DNA of 64,000 bases from Oceanospirillum sp048268485. GTDB lineage: Bacteria; Pseudomonadota; Gammaproteobacteria; Pseudomonadales; Halomonadaceae. Numbering within the stretch: the first letter of the stretch is position 1; each line of letters opens with the position of its first letter. The stretch covers positions 62,001-126,000 of the forward strand of contig JBLWVL010000005.1 in the NCBI GenBank assembly GCA_048268485.1, read 5' to 3'. The notes beneath the pieces are model-generated. The model searched no databases and was not told where the DNA came from. It saw only the letters and a program-made list of their open reading frames with translations. Below are positions 44,339-53,437 of the stretch, one piece after another. The position numbers were made by a program, and so were the translations under genes.

Positions 44339-45388
44339 ATGTCCGATGCTACCTTTGCTGCAAATGCAGTGTCTGCCACTACTGAGTCCGCGCCTAATGG
44401 CAGCGACTCAAACCTTCGTCAGGGCGTGCTCTTGGTTAATCTGGGTACGCCTGATGCTCCTACTCCTGAGGCGGTAAAGCGCTATCTAGCTGAGTTTCTT
44501 CATGATCATCGTGTGGTCGATCTGACCCGCTGGTTGTGGTGCCCGATTTTGCATGGCGTTATTCTTCAGATTCGTCCAAAACGTGTGGCAAAGGCCTATG
44601 CCAGTGTCTGGACTGAGCAGGGATCTCCATTGTTAGCGATCAGTCTTCGGCAACAGAGTGCAGTAAAGTCGGAATTGCAGAAACGTGGCCTGAACCTGGC
44701 GGTGGAACTGGCGATGACCTACGGTAACCCTTCTGTGGCACAAGGCCTGCAAAAGCTGATGGATCAGGGTGTGGAAGAGGTCATTGTATTACCGCTTTAT
44801 CCACAGTATTCCGCGACCACTACAGGGGCTGTGTTTGATAAGCTTGCCAAGGTGATTGCTAAACGCCCTGAGTTCCCTGGTATCAGCTTTATTCGTGACT
44901 ACTATCGCCGGGAAGGTTACCTGAATGCACTGGCCCAATCGGTGAGAGATCACTGGCAGGAGCATGGTAAGGGAGAGCGTCTGTTGATCTCTTTCCACGG
45001 TATCCCAAAACGTTATGCCGATAATGGTGACCCCTATCCGCAGCACTGTCATCACACCGCTGAGCAGCTGGCTGAAAGGCTTGGCCTGAAAGATGGTGAG
45101 TGGCTATGTAGCTTCCAGTCCCGATTTGGTCGGGAAGAGTGGCTGCAACCCTACACAGATAAAATCCTGACACATTGGGGACAGGAGATCAGTAAGGTCG
45201 ATGTTATCTGTCCGGCTTTTTCAGCGGATTGCCTGGAAACGCTGGAAGAGATTCAAGTGGAGAACCGGGAGTTTTTCTGTGAAGCAGGCGGTGAGTCTCT
45301 GAGCTACATTGCGGCGCTGAATGACCGGGAAGATCATATTAACCTGCTGGCGGATCTGATTCAGGAGAAGGTTCCCAGAGGGTATTGA
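44339..45388 (+). CDS. hemH: Ferrochelatase
   Basis: HemH inserts Fe(II) into protoporphyrin IX, the last step of protoheme synthesis. The start at 44339 (MSDATFAANAVSATTE) has a CAGGGA site; the first 35 residues are a polar leader before the conserved GVLLVNLGTPDAPTPEAVKRYL. The 349 residues contain the catalytic histidine in LLISFHGIPKRYADNGDPYP and the C-terminal glutamate-containing CPAFSADCLETLEEI. It appears to be transcribed alone and is followed by a hairpin. Confidence 0.96.
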   Translation: MSDATFAANAVSATTESAPNGSDSNLRQGVLLVNLGTPDAPTPEAVKRYLAEFLHDHRVVDLTRWLWCPILHGVILQIRPKRVAKAYASVWTEQGSPLLAISLRQQSAVKSELQKRGLNLAVELAMTYGNPSVAQGLQKLMDQGVEEVIVLPLYPQYSATTTGAVFDKLAKVIAKRPEFPGISFIRDYYRREGYLNALAQSVRDHWQEHGKGERLLISFHGIPKRYADNGDPYPQHCHHTAEQLAERLGLKDGEWLCSFQSRFGREEWLQPYTDKILTHWGQEISKVDVICPAFSADCLETLEEIQVENREFFCEAGGESLSYIAALNDREDHINLLADLIQEKVPRGY

Positions 45389-45410
45389 ACAGCGTCTTAT
45401 TCCATGTAAT

Positions 45411-45462
45411 AAGCTCCGTTACCGGATGAGGTAGCGGAGCTTCAGAGAGCTGACTTTTTTTT
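45411..45462 (+). terminator. Candidate terminator between hemH and rsmE (convergent)
   Basis: AAGCTCCGTTACC (45411-45423) pairs with GGTAGCGGAGCTT (45430-45442) over 13 bases with one G-U, around a 6-base loop. A T8 run follows 12 bases later, so it is not a textbook terminator, but it lies between convergent genes. Confidence 0.6.
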
Positions 45463-45484
45463 GAGGGGCAGGCTGTTAATCAGA

Positions 45485-46198
45485 TCAGAAAAGTCGGGAG
45501 AGAAGAGCGGTTACAGCGGTTTCGACCCGCAGGATTCGGTCACCCAGGTGCACTGGTTGCAGTCCGGCTTCAGCCAGCTTCTCCACCTCATAAGGGATAA
45601 AACCACCTTCAGGACCAATGGCCAGAGTAGTTTCCTCTTCAAGGCCCCGCGGGCAGGCATCAGGACTGCCGGGGTGCGCTACTAAACCGCGTGTGCCTGC
45701 AACAATTTCCGGCAGCCGGTCTTCAACAAAGGGCTTAAACTGAGTTTCCAGGATCACTTGCGGCAGTAGGGTATCTTTAGCCTGCTCAAGCCCCAGAATC
45801 AGGTTATCGTGAATCTTTTCCGGTTTCAGTTCCGGAGACATCCAGTAACTCTTCTCAACCCGTTTAGTATTCAGCAAAATCAGCCGTTTCACCCCCAGCG
45901 TACTGATATGCTGCAGTGATCGAGCCAGCATGCGGGGACGGGGTAAAGCGAGAATCAGAGTGAGAGGAAGAGGAGCTGGTGGTTCCTGGGTAAACGATGT
46001 TTTCAGAATCACCCCTTCATCATCAGATTGCAAAATAACGCCTAATCCCATCTGCTGATTCAGACGCCCTACTTTCAGCTGATCGCCAGTACTTGCCCGG
46101 TGAACCTTTTGGATGTGCTGCGCTCTGTAATCATTCAGGCGAACTTTATCCTCGCTGATAAAGTCTGACTCATATAGTAAGATTAAATTCATCATCAT
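45485..46198 (-). CDS. rsmE: 16S rRNA (uracil(1498)-N3)-methyltransferase
   Basis: RsmE methylates U1498 of 16S rRNA. The 237-residue SPOUT-fold protein has an N-terminal PUA-like domain and the C-terminal knot with IGPEGGFIPYEVEKLAEAGL and LGDRILRVETAVTALLS, the SAM site. Three tandem ATGs (46198, 46195, 46192) are all possible; the last gives the family-typical MNLILLYE. It is convergent with hemH and divergent from the DsbA-like gene. Confidence 0.94.
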   Translation of the reverse strand: MMMNLILLYESDFISEDKVRLNDYRAQHIQKVHRASTGDQLKVGRLNQQMGLGVILQSDDEGVILKTSFTQEPPAPLPLTLILALPRPRMLARSLQHISTLGVKRLILLNTKRVEKSYWMSPELKPEKIHDNLILGLEQAKDTLLPQVILETQFKPFVEDRLPEIVAGTRGLVAHPGSPDACPRGLEEETTLAIGPEGGFIPYEVEKLAEAGLQPVHLGDRILRVETAVTALLSRLF

Positions 46199-46340
46199 AC
46201 CCTGCGTTAGAAGCAGGCATCATAATCTGCTTAACCGTCAATGCAAGTCTGTTTGCTGATCTGAGCTAAGGCCTGCTGATGCATTCCGGCCTGCCTGACA
46301 GGCTAAAGTATCCAGAGATAATTATAAAAGAGAGGGCGTT

Positions 46341-46988
46341 ATGGGTGAGTATCTGCAGCAACTGGTTCAGGATGATCAACCAGCTTTAGTTTATGTTATG
46401 GACCCGATGTGCAGCTGGTGCTGGGCATTCAAGCCTGTACTGGCTGAGATCCGTGCAGCATTTCCGCAATTGGGTTACTACACTCTTGCAGGAGGCTTGG
46501 CACCTGATAGTCACGAGGCTATGTCAGTTGCCCAGAAAGAGCAGATATCTGGGATATGGCGAAAGATTGAATCCACTGTAGGCACCACATTCAATCATGA
46601 TTTCTGGCAGAACTGTCAGCCCAGACGTTCGACTTACCCAGCCTGCAGGGCGCTTATACTCGCCCGCCAGGAGAAAAAAGAGGATGCAATGATTGCAGCC
46701 ATCCAACAGGCTTATTATCTTCAGGCAAAAAATCCTTCAGATACGGATACTCTGGTCACTTGTGCTCAGGAGATCGGTATGGATGCTGTAGCGTTTGAGG
46801 AAGCATTGCTCAGTGAGAAGACGAATAAAGCATTGGAGGAGGAGCTGGCATTTAATCATCAGTTAGGTGTGCGTAGCTTCCCGACTTTGATTTTGAAACA
46901 AGGGGGCCAGTGGTTTGAGATGGGTTTGGACTATAAGGATGCTGATGTGATGATCCAGCAAATTCAGGCCCGGTGGCGTCCGGCTTAA
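46341..46988 (+). CDS. Cytoplasmic DsbA-family thiol oxidoreductase
   Basis: The 215-residue protein has a thioredoxin-fold CxxC active site, CSWC at 24-27 in VMDPMCSWCWAFKP, a helical insertion, and a cis-proline loop in VRSFPTLIL. There is no signal peptide or membrane helix, so it should work in the cytoplasm, unlike DsbA itself. It resembles the putative protein-disulfide isomerases of COG3531, whose substrates are largely unknown. It is single, followed by a 666-base gap. Confidence 0.85.
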   Translation: MGEYLQQLVQDDQPALVYVMDPMCSWCWAFKPVLAEIRAAFPQLGYYTLAGGLAPDSHEAMSVAQKEQISGIWRKIESTVGTTFNHDFWQNCQPRRSTYPACRALILARQEKKEDAMIAAIQQAYYLQAKNPSDTDTLVTCAQEIGMDAVAFEEALLSEKTNKALEEELAFNHQLGVRSFPTLILKQGGQWFEMGLDYKDADVMIQQIQARWRPA

Positions 46989-47654
46989 GTTATGCGTCAA
47001 CTCAGTGTCTAATAGGGTCTCTGCCTGATAGCTGGTCGCTTTCAGGCTGCTTTCAGCTTATTGTGTCGCTTTGTCTGACATCCCATCTCCCAAAGATCCC
47101 CAGCCATTATTGAGTCACTTAGTAATAGCTGGTGAGATCTGAAATAAAAAATTATCAGTACTAATAATTGATTGAGTGGCAGACTGGATACAAAAATATT
47201 ATCCGTCAGGTATCGCTCTATCTGCCAGGAAAGCTAAATATAGCTCCCCTTCCTTAGTGTTAGGTTCTTATTTTATAGGATAGGGTTCGGGTTAAACTAA
47301 AGTATAAATAGTCTGATTTTTTTGTAGGCTTCATATATCATATTATAAGGTTTTTTCTGATTCATCATTGCAGTCTGCGACGTTATGTCTCGCCTTATCA
47401 TCTAACTCTTGTCTCAGTTGGTTTCTATATTTTCAGCCGAATTAGGTGGTTTTAGGATATATTGTTTTTCTGAATAGGCGTAATATATATTATTGTATTT
47501 TTATTTAGTAAACTGCTGTTTTATATTGTTTTTCTATGGTTTTGCTATTTTATGAATGATAAAGGTATAATGCAGATATCATTTATTCGGCGTGTTCTTG
47601 TGTGTGTTTTTGTAATGTTTTATATGCTTTGTTTTATCTGTCGAGGTTGGCAAT
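46989..47654. other. Long AT-rich intergenic region
   Basis: These 666 bases contain no convincing gene. An imperfect inverted repeat is at 47094-47140. From about 47140 to the next start the sequence is visibly richer in A and T than its surroundings, with many T-runs. It must hold the promoter of the GGDEF/EAL receptor gene, which I cannot place. No tRNA or transposon ends are visible. Confidence 0.5.
47094..47140 (+). repeat. Imperfect inverted repeat (possible terminator)
   Basis: AGATC-CCAGC-ATTA on the left pairs with TAAT-GCTGG-AGATCT on the right with small bulges, closing around a 10-base loop. It lies about 105 bases after the DsbA-like gene; an A-rich stretch follows rather than a T-run. 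Confidence 0.45.
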
Positions 47655-50384
47655 ATGTATCCACAGGAACGTTTGCGTTGTGAACGATTACTAAAGGGAA
47701 TGAGGCAGCTGCTGCTATTTTTAGTACTACCTTTAGCCTCGTTTGCTCATGGCTCTGCTGGTGCTTATATCACATTGACAGAGCCTGAGCGTCAGTGGTT
47801 GGAACAGCGAGATAGTTTGATTACCGTTGGAGTTGCCTTTGTTCCGCCGCATACGTTGGCTCAGGATGATAATGGAGATTATCACGGAGTTGCGATGGAC
47901 TTTCTGTCGTTGCTTGAAGAAAAGTTGCCGATAGAGTTTAGAACTCAGTTTTACCCTTCCTATAGCGCTCTATTAAAGGGGGTTGAGACAGGAGAAGTGG
48001 ATATGGTTTTTGCTGCTTCCTCAACGCCGGAGCGGCAAAAGTACCTGTTATTCACTTCGCCTTATACCTTTTTATCCAACAAAATTTTCGTAAGAAAAAC
48101 CAGCCAGAGCTATAAAACCCTGGATGAACTATCTGGTAAGTCCGTTGCAGTTATTCAGGGGACTGCTGTTGCTGAACACCTGCGGATTTTTAAACCAGAA
48201 ATTAAACTTTTGGAGTTAAAAAGCTCCCGTGATCTGATGCTGGCAGTATCATCGGGCGACGTCGACGCTGCAATCTCAGTGGTGGCTAGCGCTTGGTGGC
48301 ACATAAAACGTGAAGGCATCAGTAATCTGGATGTCAGTGGTGATACAAATTTCAGTTATGCAGTACGCTTTGGGGTACGTAAAGGACTACCACTTCTGGT
48401 CGATATCCTGGAAAAAGGCCTTTATAGCATCAGTAGTAATGAACGAGATGATATTCATCGTCGCTGGTTACACCCTGAGCTGTCTGGTGTTATCAATAAA
48501 GATCTGGTGTATCGCTATGGAAGTATTATTTTTGCTTTTTTCATTATTGCTCTTCTGTTATTTGGTTCTTTCTCTATCCGGCGATTGCGCCGTGAAGTGA
48601 GTCAGAGGCAGGATGTGGAGGCAGCCCTTAGAGTAAGTGAAGAAAGGTTCGAACTGGCGATACGGGGTACCAACGATGGTATCTGGGACTGGAATACTGA
48701 AACTGACATACTTTATTTAGCTCCCCGCTTTCTGGAAATTCTTGGATACAGAGCCCCCGAAAATGGTTTGGAGTGGCGTGGCACAGAAACCTGGCTGGAA
48801 CGTATTCACCCAAAAGATCGGGAGAAGGTACGTTGCGCAGTACGGGACCATATTAAAAACCATGAGTTACTGGATATTAGTTATCGTGTGCGGGGGCAGC
48901 GGGAGAACTGGTTGTGGATCAGAATGCGTGGTCAGGCACAGTGGAACCCGGCAGGGCGCGCAGTCCGTATTTGCGGATCTATCATGGATATTACTGAAAG
49001 CAAGCGCTCTGAGGATGAAGTGCGGCGCCTGGCATACTTTGATCAGTTGACGGGTGTTGCCAATCGTGAACAGTTCAAGCTCAGCTTGCAAGGGGCTGTA
49101 CACAAGCTGAATACTCAGGGGCATTCATTTGCCGTTATGCTCGTTGATCTGGACCGCTTTAAGCAGATTAATGATTCACTGGGGCACCGGGTCGGAGATA
49201 TGCTTCTTTGTCGTGTTGCGGAGTTAATTAAAGCTACTTTGTCTCCTTCAAGTTTTCTTGGCCGGTTGGATGGTGATGAGTTTGCTGTATTGCTGGATAC
49301 TCCTGCTGGTAATGTTGAAGTCACAGGTTGGGCCGAACATCTTCAGAAAGAGCTAAGTCAGCCAATGGTACTGGACGGGCATGACCTTAGAATCTCTGCC
49401 AGCATTGGGATTTCATATTGGACCAGGGGTATTGCAACTATTGAGCAAGCGATGGAGTATGCAGATATCGCTTTATCAGAAGTAAAGCGTGAGCAGCGGG
49501 GCGGCTATCGTTTCCATGAAAGTCGCATGAGCCAGCGTATTTATGAAAATACCTTGCTGGCTAAAGATCTTGAGAAGGCTCCATATAACGATGAGCTTTT
49601 TCTGGTATTCCAGCCGCAAGTTGCATTGCAGCAACAGGTTGTTATCGGTTGTGAAGCTCTGCTTCGCTGGCGGCATCCGGAACGCGGGGTTATTTCTCCG
49701 GCTGTTTTTATCCCTCTTGCAGAAGAGCGAGGCCTGATTCATCAGGTTGGACGCTGGGTTTTATATGAATCCTGTCGCCAGGCAAGAAATTGGTTGGATC
49801 AGGGTGTCAGTTTTGGTGGTATTGGGGTTAATGTTTCTTCTCTGCAGCTATTGGCGCAGGATTTTTTTGAGCAAGTCAGGGATGCTCTGGATCTGTATCA
49901 GCTTCCGGGAAGCATCCTGGAGCTTGAAATTACAGAAACCGTATTGGTTCAGGATATTCATCAGGCAGAGCTGGTGATGAACCGGCTGCGTGCTTTGGGT
50001 ATTCGCTTTTCTATTGATGATTTTGGCACGGGTTATTCCTCATTGCTCTACCTGCAGCGATTACCAATTGGTCGCCTGAAGCTGGCTCAGGAGTTTGTTC
50101 GGGATACACTTCTTTCCTCTGATTCACAGGGACAAAATGAAGCGGTAGTTGCTGCAGCTTTACAGCTGAGTAAGAATCTTAATATACCTGTGATCGCTGA
50201 AGGAATTGAGACCTTTGCTCAGTTTGACTGGCTAAGGGAAAAAGGATGTGATGAAGGACAAGGCTATCTCTTTGCTAAGCCCATGATGGCCGCAGATTTC
50301 AGTACTTTTGTGCATGATGTGGAATCATATGGTATTTTGCCGCAGCCTGTTGACTCTGCCAGTACTGAGATTAAGTCGCATTAG
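47655..50384 (+). CDS. Transmembrane receptor with SBP_bac_3, PAS, GGDEF and EAL domains
   Basis: The 909-residue protein has an N-terminal signal sequence (about 16-37), a periplasmic type-3 solute-binding domain (about 50-275), one membrane helix (289-307), a PAS domain (about 328-452), GGDEF (about 455-620) and EAL (about 635-890). It probably couples a periplasmic amino acid or similar ligand to c-di-GMP. The GGDEF signature is DGDEF at 539-543 (first Gly replaced). The EAL domain keeps E667, N726, E758, D788-D789, K809, E849 and Q869, but the usual KID motif is KLA, with A811 in place of Asp. GAGGT lies before ATG 47655. It is convergent with the aminotransferase. Confidence 0.9.
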   Translation: MYPQERLRCERLLKGMRQLLLFLVLPLASFAHGSAGAYITLTEPERQWLEQRDSLITVGVAFVPPHTLAQDDNGDYHGVAMDFLSLLEEKLPIEFRTQFYPSYSALLKGVETGEVDMVFAASSTPERQKYLLFTSPYTFLSNKIFVRKTSQSYKTLDELSGKSVAVIQGTAVAEHLRIFKPEIKLLELKSSRDLMLAVSSGDVDAAISVVASAWWHIKREGISNLDVSGDTNFSYAVRFGVRKGLPLLVDILEKGLYSISSNERDDIHRRWLHPELSGVINKDLVYRYGSIIFAFFIIALLLFGSFSIRRLRREVSQRQDVEAALRVSEERFELAIRGTNDGIWDWNTETDILYLAPRFLEILGYRAPENGLEWRGTETWLERIHPKDREKVRCAVRDHIKNHELLDISYRVRGQRENWLWIRMRGQAQWNPAGRAVRICGSIMDITESKRSEDEVRRLAYFDQLTGVANREQFKLSLQGAVHKLNTQGHSFAVMLVDLDRFKQINDSLGHRVGDMLLCRVAELIKATLSPSSFLGRLDGDEFAVLLDTPAGNVEVTGWAEHLQKELSQPMVLDGHDLRISASIGISYWTRGIATIEQAMEYADIALSEVKREQRGGYRFHESRMSQRIYENTLLAKDLEKAPYNDELFLVFQPQVALQQQVVIGCEALLRWRHPERGVISPAVFIPLAEERGLIHQVGRWVLYESCRQARNWLDQGVSFGGIGVNVSSLQLLAQDFFEQVRDALDLYQLPGSILELEITETVLVQDIHQAELVMNRLRALGIRFSIDDFGTGYSSLLYLQRLPIGRLKLAQEFVRDTLLSSDSQGQNEAVVAAALQLSKNLNIPVIAEGIETFAQFDWLREKGCDEGQGYLFAKPMMAADFSTFVHDVESYGILPQPVDSASTEIKSH

Positions 50385-50417
50385 TTTGCAGCGTTATTTC
50401 CTGCCGCCAGAAGTGGG

Positions 50418-50451
50418 TATAAGGGCCGCTTACGGATTCGCAGCCCCTATA
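50418..50451. repeat. Inverted repeat between convergent genes
   Basis: TATAAGGGCCGC (50418-50429) and GCAGCCCCTATA (50440-50451) pair with two mismatches. It lies between the ends of the GGDEF/EAL receptor and the aminotransferase; there is no T-run on either side. Confidence 0.45.
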
Positions 50452-50489
50452 AGTTCGGTTGAGATCTTTGTTGTTAAAAAGAGACTCGC

Positions 50490-51686
50490 TTAACGATCGA
50501 TGGCCTCGGCAATCGCCTGGCTCAGCCTTTCAAGGTTACCGTCATTAATGCCGGCAATATTGATTCGACCTGAGTCTACTGCGTAGATTGCGTACTTATC
50601 CTTCAGGTATTTTACTTCGTCTCTACTCAACCCTGAATATGAAAACATCCCCTTTTGTGCCGCAATAAAACTGAAGTCACGTTCATTGGACAGAGTGCTC
50701 AGATTTTTAACCAGTTCCGTACGCATGCGATGAATACGAGTACGCATCTCTGATAACTCGGTCTCCCACTGCTGGCGCAAAGCCTGATCAGACAGGATGG
50801 TGGTCACAATGGCTGCTCCGTGGGCGGGAGGGTTTGAATAGTTCGCTCTAATGCAATTGCATGCCTGAGAGAAAACATTGTTGCAATGTTCAGGTTCGGC
50901 CGCGACTACGCTCAGAGCTCCGATACGTTCATTATAAAGGCCAAAGTTTTTCGAACAGGACGTGGTGATCAGAGCTTCAGAAGACTTTTCCAGAATGAGC
51001 TTTAAACCCTGCACATCTTCTTCTAAACCATCACCAAAGCCCTGATATGCGCAATCGATTAACGGTAGCAGAGAGCGTTCAGCGATAAGGTCGCTGATCT
51101 GTTGCCATTGCTCCAGGGTTGGATCAATTCCTGTTGGATTATGGCAGCTGGCATGGAGCAGAATGACATCGCCGGATGGTATTTCATGGATTGCAGCCAG
51201 CATATTGTCAAAAGCAAGGGTGTTCTGCTGAGCATCGTAGTAAGGGTAGGTACGTACTTCAATACCCGCTCCGGCGAAGACGTGGAAATGGTTAGACCAA
51301 GTAGGGTCGCTTACCCAGATTTTTGCGTTTGGATTCAGTGCGTTGATCAGGTCACCGGCTACCCTTAAAGCACCAGTTCCACCTGGTGTTTGGGCCGTAG
51401 CAATGCGTTTTTCCCGGATCAGAGTATGCGTGCTACCCAGCATGAGAGACTGTAGTAGCGGAGCTAACTCGGGATCTCCAGCTGGGCCTATATAGCCCTT
51501 GCTCTGTTCGTTTTCAAGAATCAGTGCTTCTGCTTTTTTTACGGCTGGCAGAATCGGTGTCAGGCCTGCATCATCTTTATATACGCCCACGCCAAGATCA
51601 ATTTTGGCAGGTGTGGGGTCTTTCTTGAACTCCATCATGAGTGCCAACAAGGCATCTCCGGGAATCGCTTTTACATTCTCAAACAT
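50490..51686 (-). CDS. Aromatic/aspartate aminotransferase (class I, PLP)
   Basis: The 398-residue enzyme (start MFENVKAIPGDALLALMMEF at 51686, with a GGAG site) is a fold-type I aminotransferase of the AspC/TyrB subgroup. IDLGVGVYKDDAGLTPILPA, HASCHNPTGIDPT, the Tyr region DCAYQGFGDGLEED and the PLP lysine in TTSCSKNFGLYNERIGAL are all present. Whether it prefers aspartate or aromatic substrates cannot be told from the sequence. It is convergent with the c-di-GMP receptor and appears monocistronic. Confidence 0.93.
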   Translation of the reverse strand: MFENVKAIPGDALLALMMEFKKDPTPAKIDLGVGVYKDDAGLTPILPAVKKAEALILENEQSKGYIGPAGDPELAPLLQSLMLGSTHTLIREKRIATAQTPGGTGALRVAGDLINALNPNAKIWVSDPTWSNHFHVFAGAGIEVRTYPYYDAQQNTLAFDNMLAAIHEIPSGDVILLHASCHNPTGIDPTLEQWQQISDLIAERSLLPLIDCAYQGFGDGLEEDVQGLKLILEKSSEALITTSCSKNFGLYNERIGALSVVAAEPEHCNNVFSQACNCIRANYSNPPAHGAAIVTTILSDQALRQQWETELSEMRTRIHRMRTELVKNLSTLSNERDFSFIAAQKGMFSYSGLSRDEVKYLKDKYAIYAVDSGRINIAGINDGNLERLSQAIAEAIDR

Positions 51687-52020
51687 GGAAGGCTCCAAAG
51701 CAGAAAGGGTGTGGCAATATTTTTGTTTTGATCAGTGAGCACAGTGGTGAAGGCTCAATATAACAGCTTGATATTAACGTCTTTTTCGATTGATTATAGG
51801 TGTCGGCTAATAAGAGTAAGTGGGTTAAATTCAGTAAGCCTGTAAATTATTTTATACGATCAGGGAGAGGTATTATGGCAAGCCTGCTCAGGCCATAATG
51901 GCTGTATGAAAAAAGTTACGAGGTAGATGCCTGGCAGGGTGAATTATTTTTTTAAAAGTTGAGCCCACTGACTTTTTTAGTCCATTGGGCTTTGAGGGGA
52001 TTTTTAGTAAAAAAGATGAT
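51687..52020. other. Intergenic region between aminotransferase and ODP-like gene
   Basis: The 334 bases contain the aminotransferase promoter region (reverse strand), a perfect inverted repeat ATTATGGC/GCCATAAT at 51872-51899, and the weak terminator of the ODP-like gene at its upper end. I see no gene. Confidence 0.45.
51957..51992 (-). terminator. Weak terminator after the ODP-like gene
   Basis: On the reverse strand AGCCCA...TGGGCT with an inner GGACT/AGTCA pairing forms a hairpin about 30 bases after the stop codon, followed by CAACTTTT. The short T-run makes it a weak candidate. Confidence 0.45.
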
Positions 52021-52758
52021 TTATTGGTGTACGCCTGTACCGACCTCAAGCTCATCAAGCCAGTCCAGGAAGCGTTGAACATCGCGCCCTTTGAATATCG
52101 CTCCGTGCTGAGGTGCCATATACTCAATATCGAGCTGGCGCACACGACGAACCCAGTCTTTCTTTGCCCGGTTGGACGGCATCCAGCGCTGGTGAAACAG
52201 GCGCATTTTCTCAACATGAGCATCAAAGTCTTCCACAAACAGCGGAGCACCATCGGGCAGAAGTGCTGCACCAATATCTCCGCTCATCAGAATTTTTGCT
52301 TGGGGGTCATACACGCTGAAATTGCCGGAAGAATGCATGTAATGCGCGGGAACAAACTGCAGCTCAATATCATCCAACCGAATACTTTTACCTTCGTCCG
52401 GTAATGGATTGTAGCGAATGCTGTTACAGCCGAAATGGCGAAGAAAGCCTTCCCATAACCAGGGGGCGTATAACTCGGCATGAGGTAATGTTTTATCCCA
52501 CAGCCCCAGAGAAGAGATAATATCCGGGTCCTGGTGGGAGGCAAACAGATGCGTAATTTGGTTAACCGGAACATGGTGAACAACAGCAGCCAGCATTGCA
52601 GAAAATAGCTCAATACCACCCGGGTCCAGCATTATGGCGTGGTTAGTTGTCTTGATCATGTATTGGTTTGTATCAATGATTTTACTCGGGCGTTCTTCAT
52701 CCCGCCCAAAAACCAACCACTCATGGCTACGTCCTTCGTGAAGCTTTACAACTTTCAT
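52021..52758 (-). CDS. ODP-type metallo-beta-lactamase-fold protein (di-iron oxygen sensor candidate)
   Basis: The 245-residue protein has the flavodiiron/ODP variant of the metallo-beta-lactamase fold. Likely metal ligands are visible: H75, D77 and D79 in FASHQDPDI, H139 and/or H142 in PAHYMHSSGN, D161 in LMSGDIGAAL, and H218 in MAPQHGAIFKG. There is no flavodoxin domain, so it is not an oxygen or NO reductase of the full flavodiiron kind. ODP proteins in spirochetes bind oxygen at a di-iron site and act in chemotaxis (established for Treponema denticola). The next gene upstream on the same strand codes for a chemoreceptor-tip-like protein, which supports a sensory role. No strong ribosome site is seen before ATG 52758. 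Confidence 0.8.
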   Translation of the reverse strand: MKVVKLHEGRSHEWLVFGRDEERPSKIIDTNQYMIKTTNHAIMLDPGGIELFSAMLAAVVHHVPVNQITHLFASHQDPDIISSLGLWDKTLPHAELYAPWLWEGFLRHFGCNSIRYNPLPDEGKSIRLDDIELQFVPAHYMHSSGNFSVYDPQAKILMSGDIGAALLPDGAPLFVEDFDAHVEKMRLFHQRWMPSNRAKKDWVRRVRQLDIEYMAPQHGAIFKGRDVQRFLDWLDELEVGTGVHQ

Positions 52759-52828
52759 ATTTGAACCCGTTTTACTTTAATGGCTTCCCAAAAGAAGGGC
52801 TGCGTAAAAATGTGAGTGACTTGTCGCC

Positions 52829-53437
52829 TCAGCGTTCCAGAGAGCGTCGGCATTTGGTTGCTATATGTTTAATTCGATTCGCGGCTTTTTCCAGCTTAAC
52901 AACAATGCCTTCAAGACTTGCCTGGTAGCTATCAGCTGCGGTGGCGGCTTCAAGTCGAGAGGTTGCCGTGACAACATTTGCGGCCAGCATACGGGACTCA
53001 ATCTCATCGAGTAGTTCAAACAGTTTTCTCATATGGCGCTTTAACTGAACGGCCTGCTGATGGTGCTGGCTGGAGGCTTCCTTCGCTATCGGATCGAGGG
53101 TTTCCACATAGGGAGCTGTTGAAGCTTTTTGCTGAGCATTGGCAAAACGGATATTAGCATCGGAGCTGTGCAGTTCGTTTAGGGAGGTTCTGGATAAAAC
53201 CAATGCTTCGCGGTTAATTTCCTTGACCAGCCAAATGGTGTCGTTTGCTAATTCAACCATGAAATCAGTGATAGGTTTAAAAGTACGGACATTGTCACCA
53301 GCCCGGGCAACCAATGCTTTTGCATTCATCGCTTCCAGAGAAATATTTTTTGCTTCAGTGAGAACTTCACTCAACTCTGCTGCAACGGTGGCGGCGTTGA
53401 TAAAAAAGTGTGCATTGTTCTTATTTCTGGATCGCAT
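52829..53437 (-). CDS. Soluble protein with degenerate chemoreceptor (MCP) hairpin tip
   Basis: The 202-residue, all-helical protein has no signal sequence or membrane helix. Residues 31-64 contain NISLEAMNAKALVARAGDNV, which aligns without gaps with the MCP signalling tip (compare NLLALNAAIEAARAGE in the neighbouring receptor), and then RTFKPITDFMVELA aligns with the following RGFAVVADEVR. Key CheA/CheW contact positions differ, so normal kinase coupling is doubtful. The start is ATG 53437 with AAGGTG before it; a GTG at 53446 is also in frame. It lies 70 bases upstream of the ODP-like gene, on the same strand, and is probably cotranscribed. Family name unknown to me. Confidence 0.75.
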   Translation of the reverse strand: MRSRNKNNAHFFINAATVAAELSEVLTEAKNISLEAMNAKALVARAGDNVRTFKPITDFMVELANDTIWLVKEINREALVLSRTSLNELHSSDANIRFANAQQKASTAPYVETLDPIAKEASSQHHQQAVQLKRHMRKLFELLDEIESRMLAANVVTATSRLEAATAADSYQASLEGIVVKLEKAANRIKHIATKCRRSLER

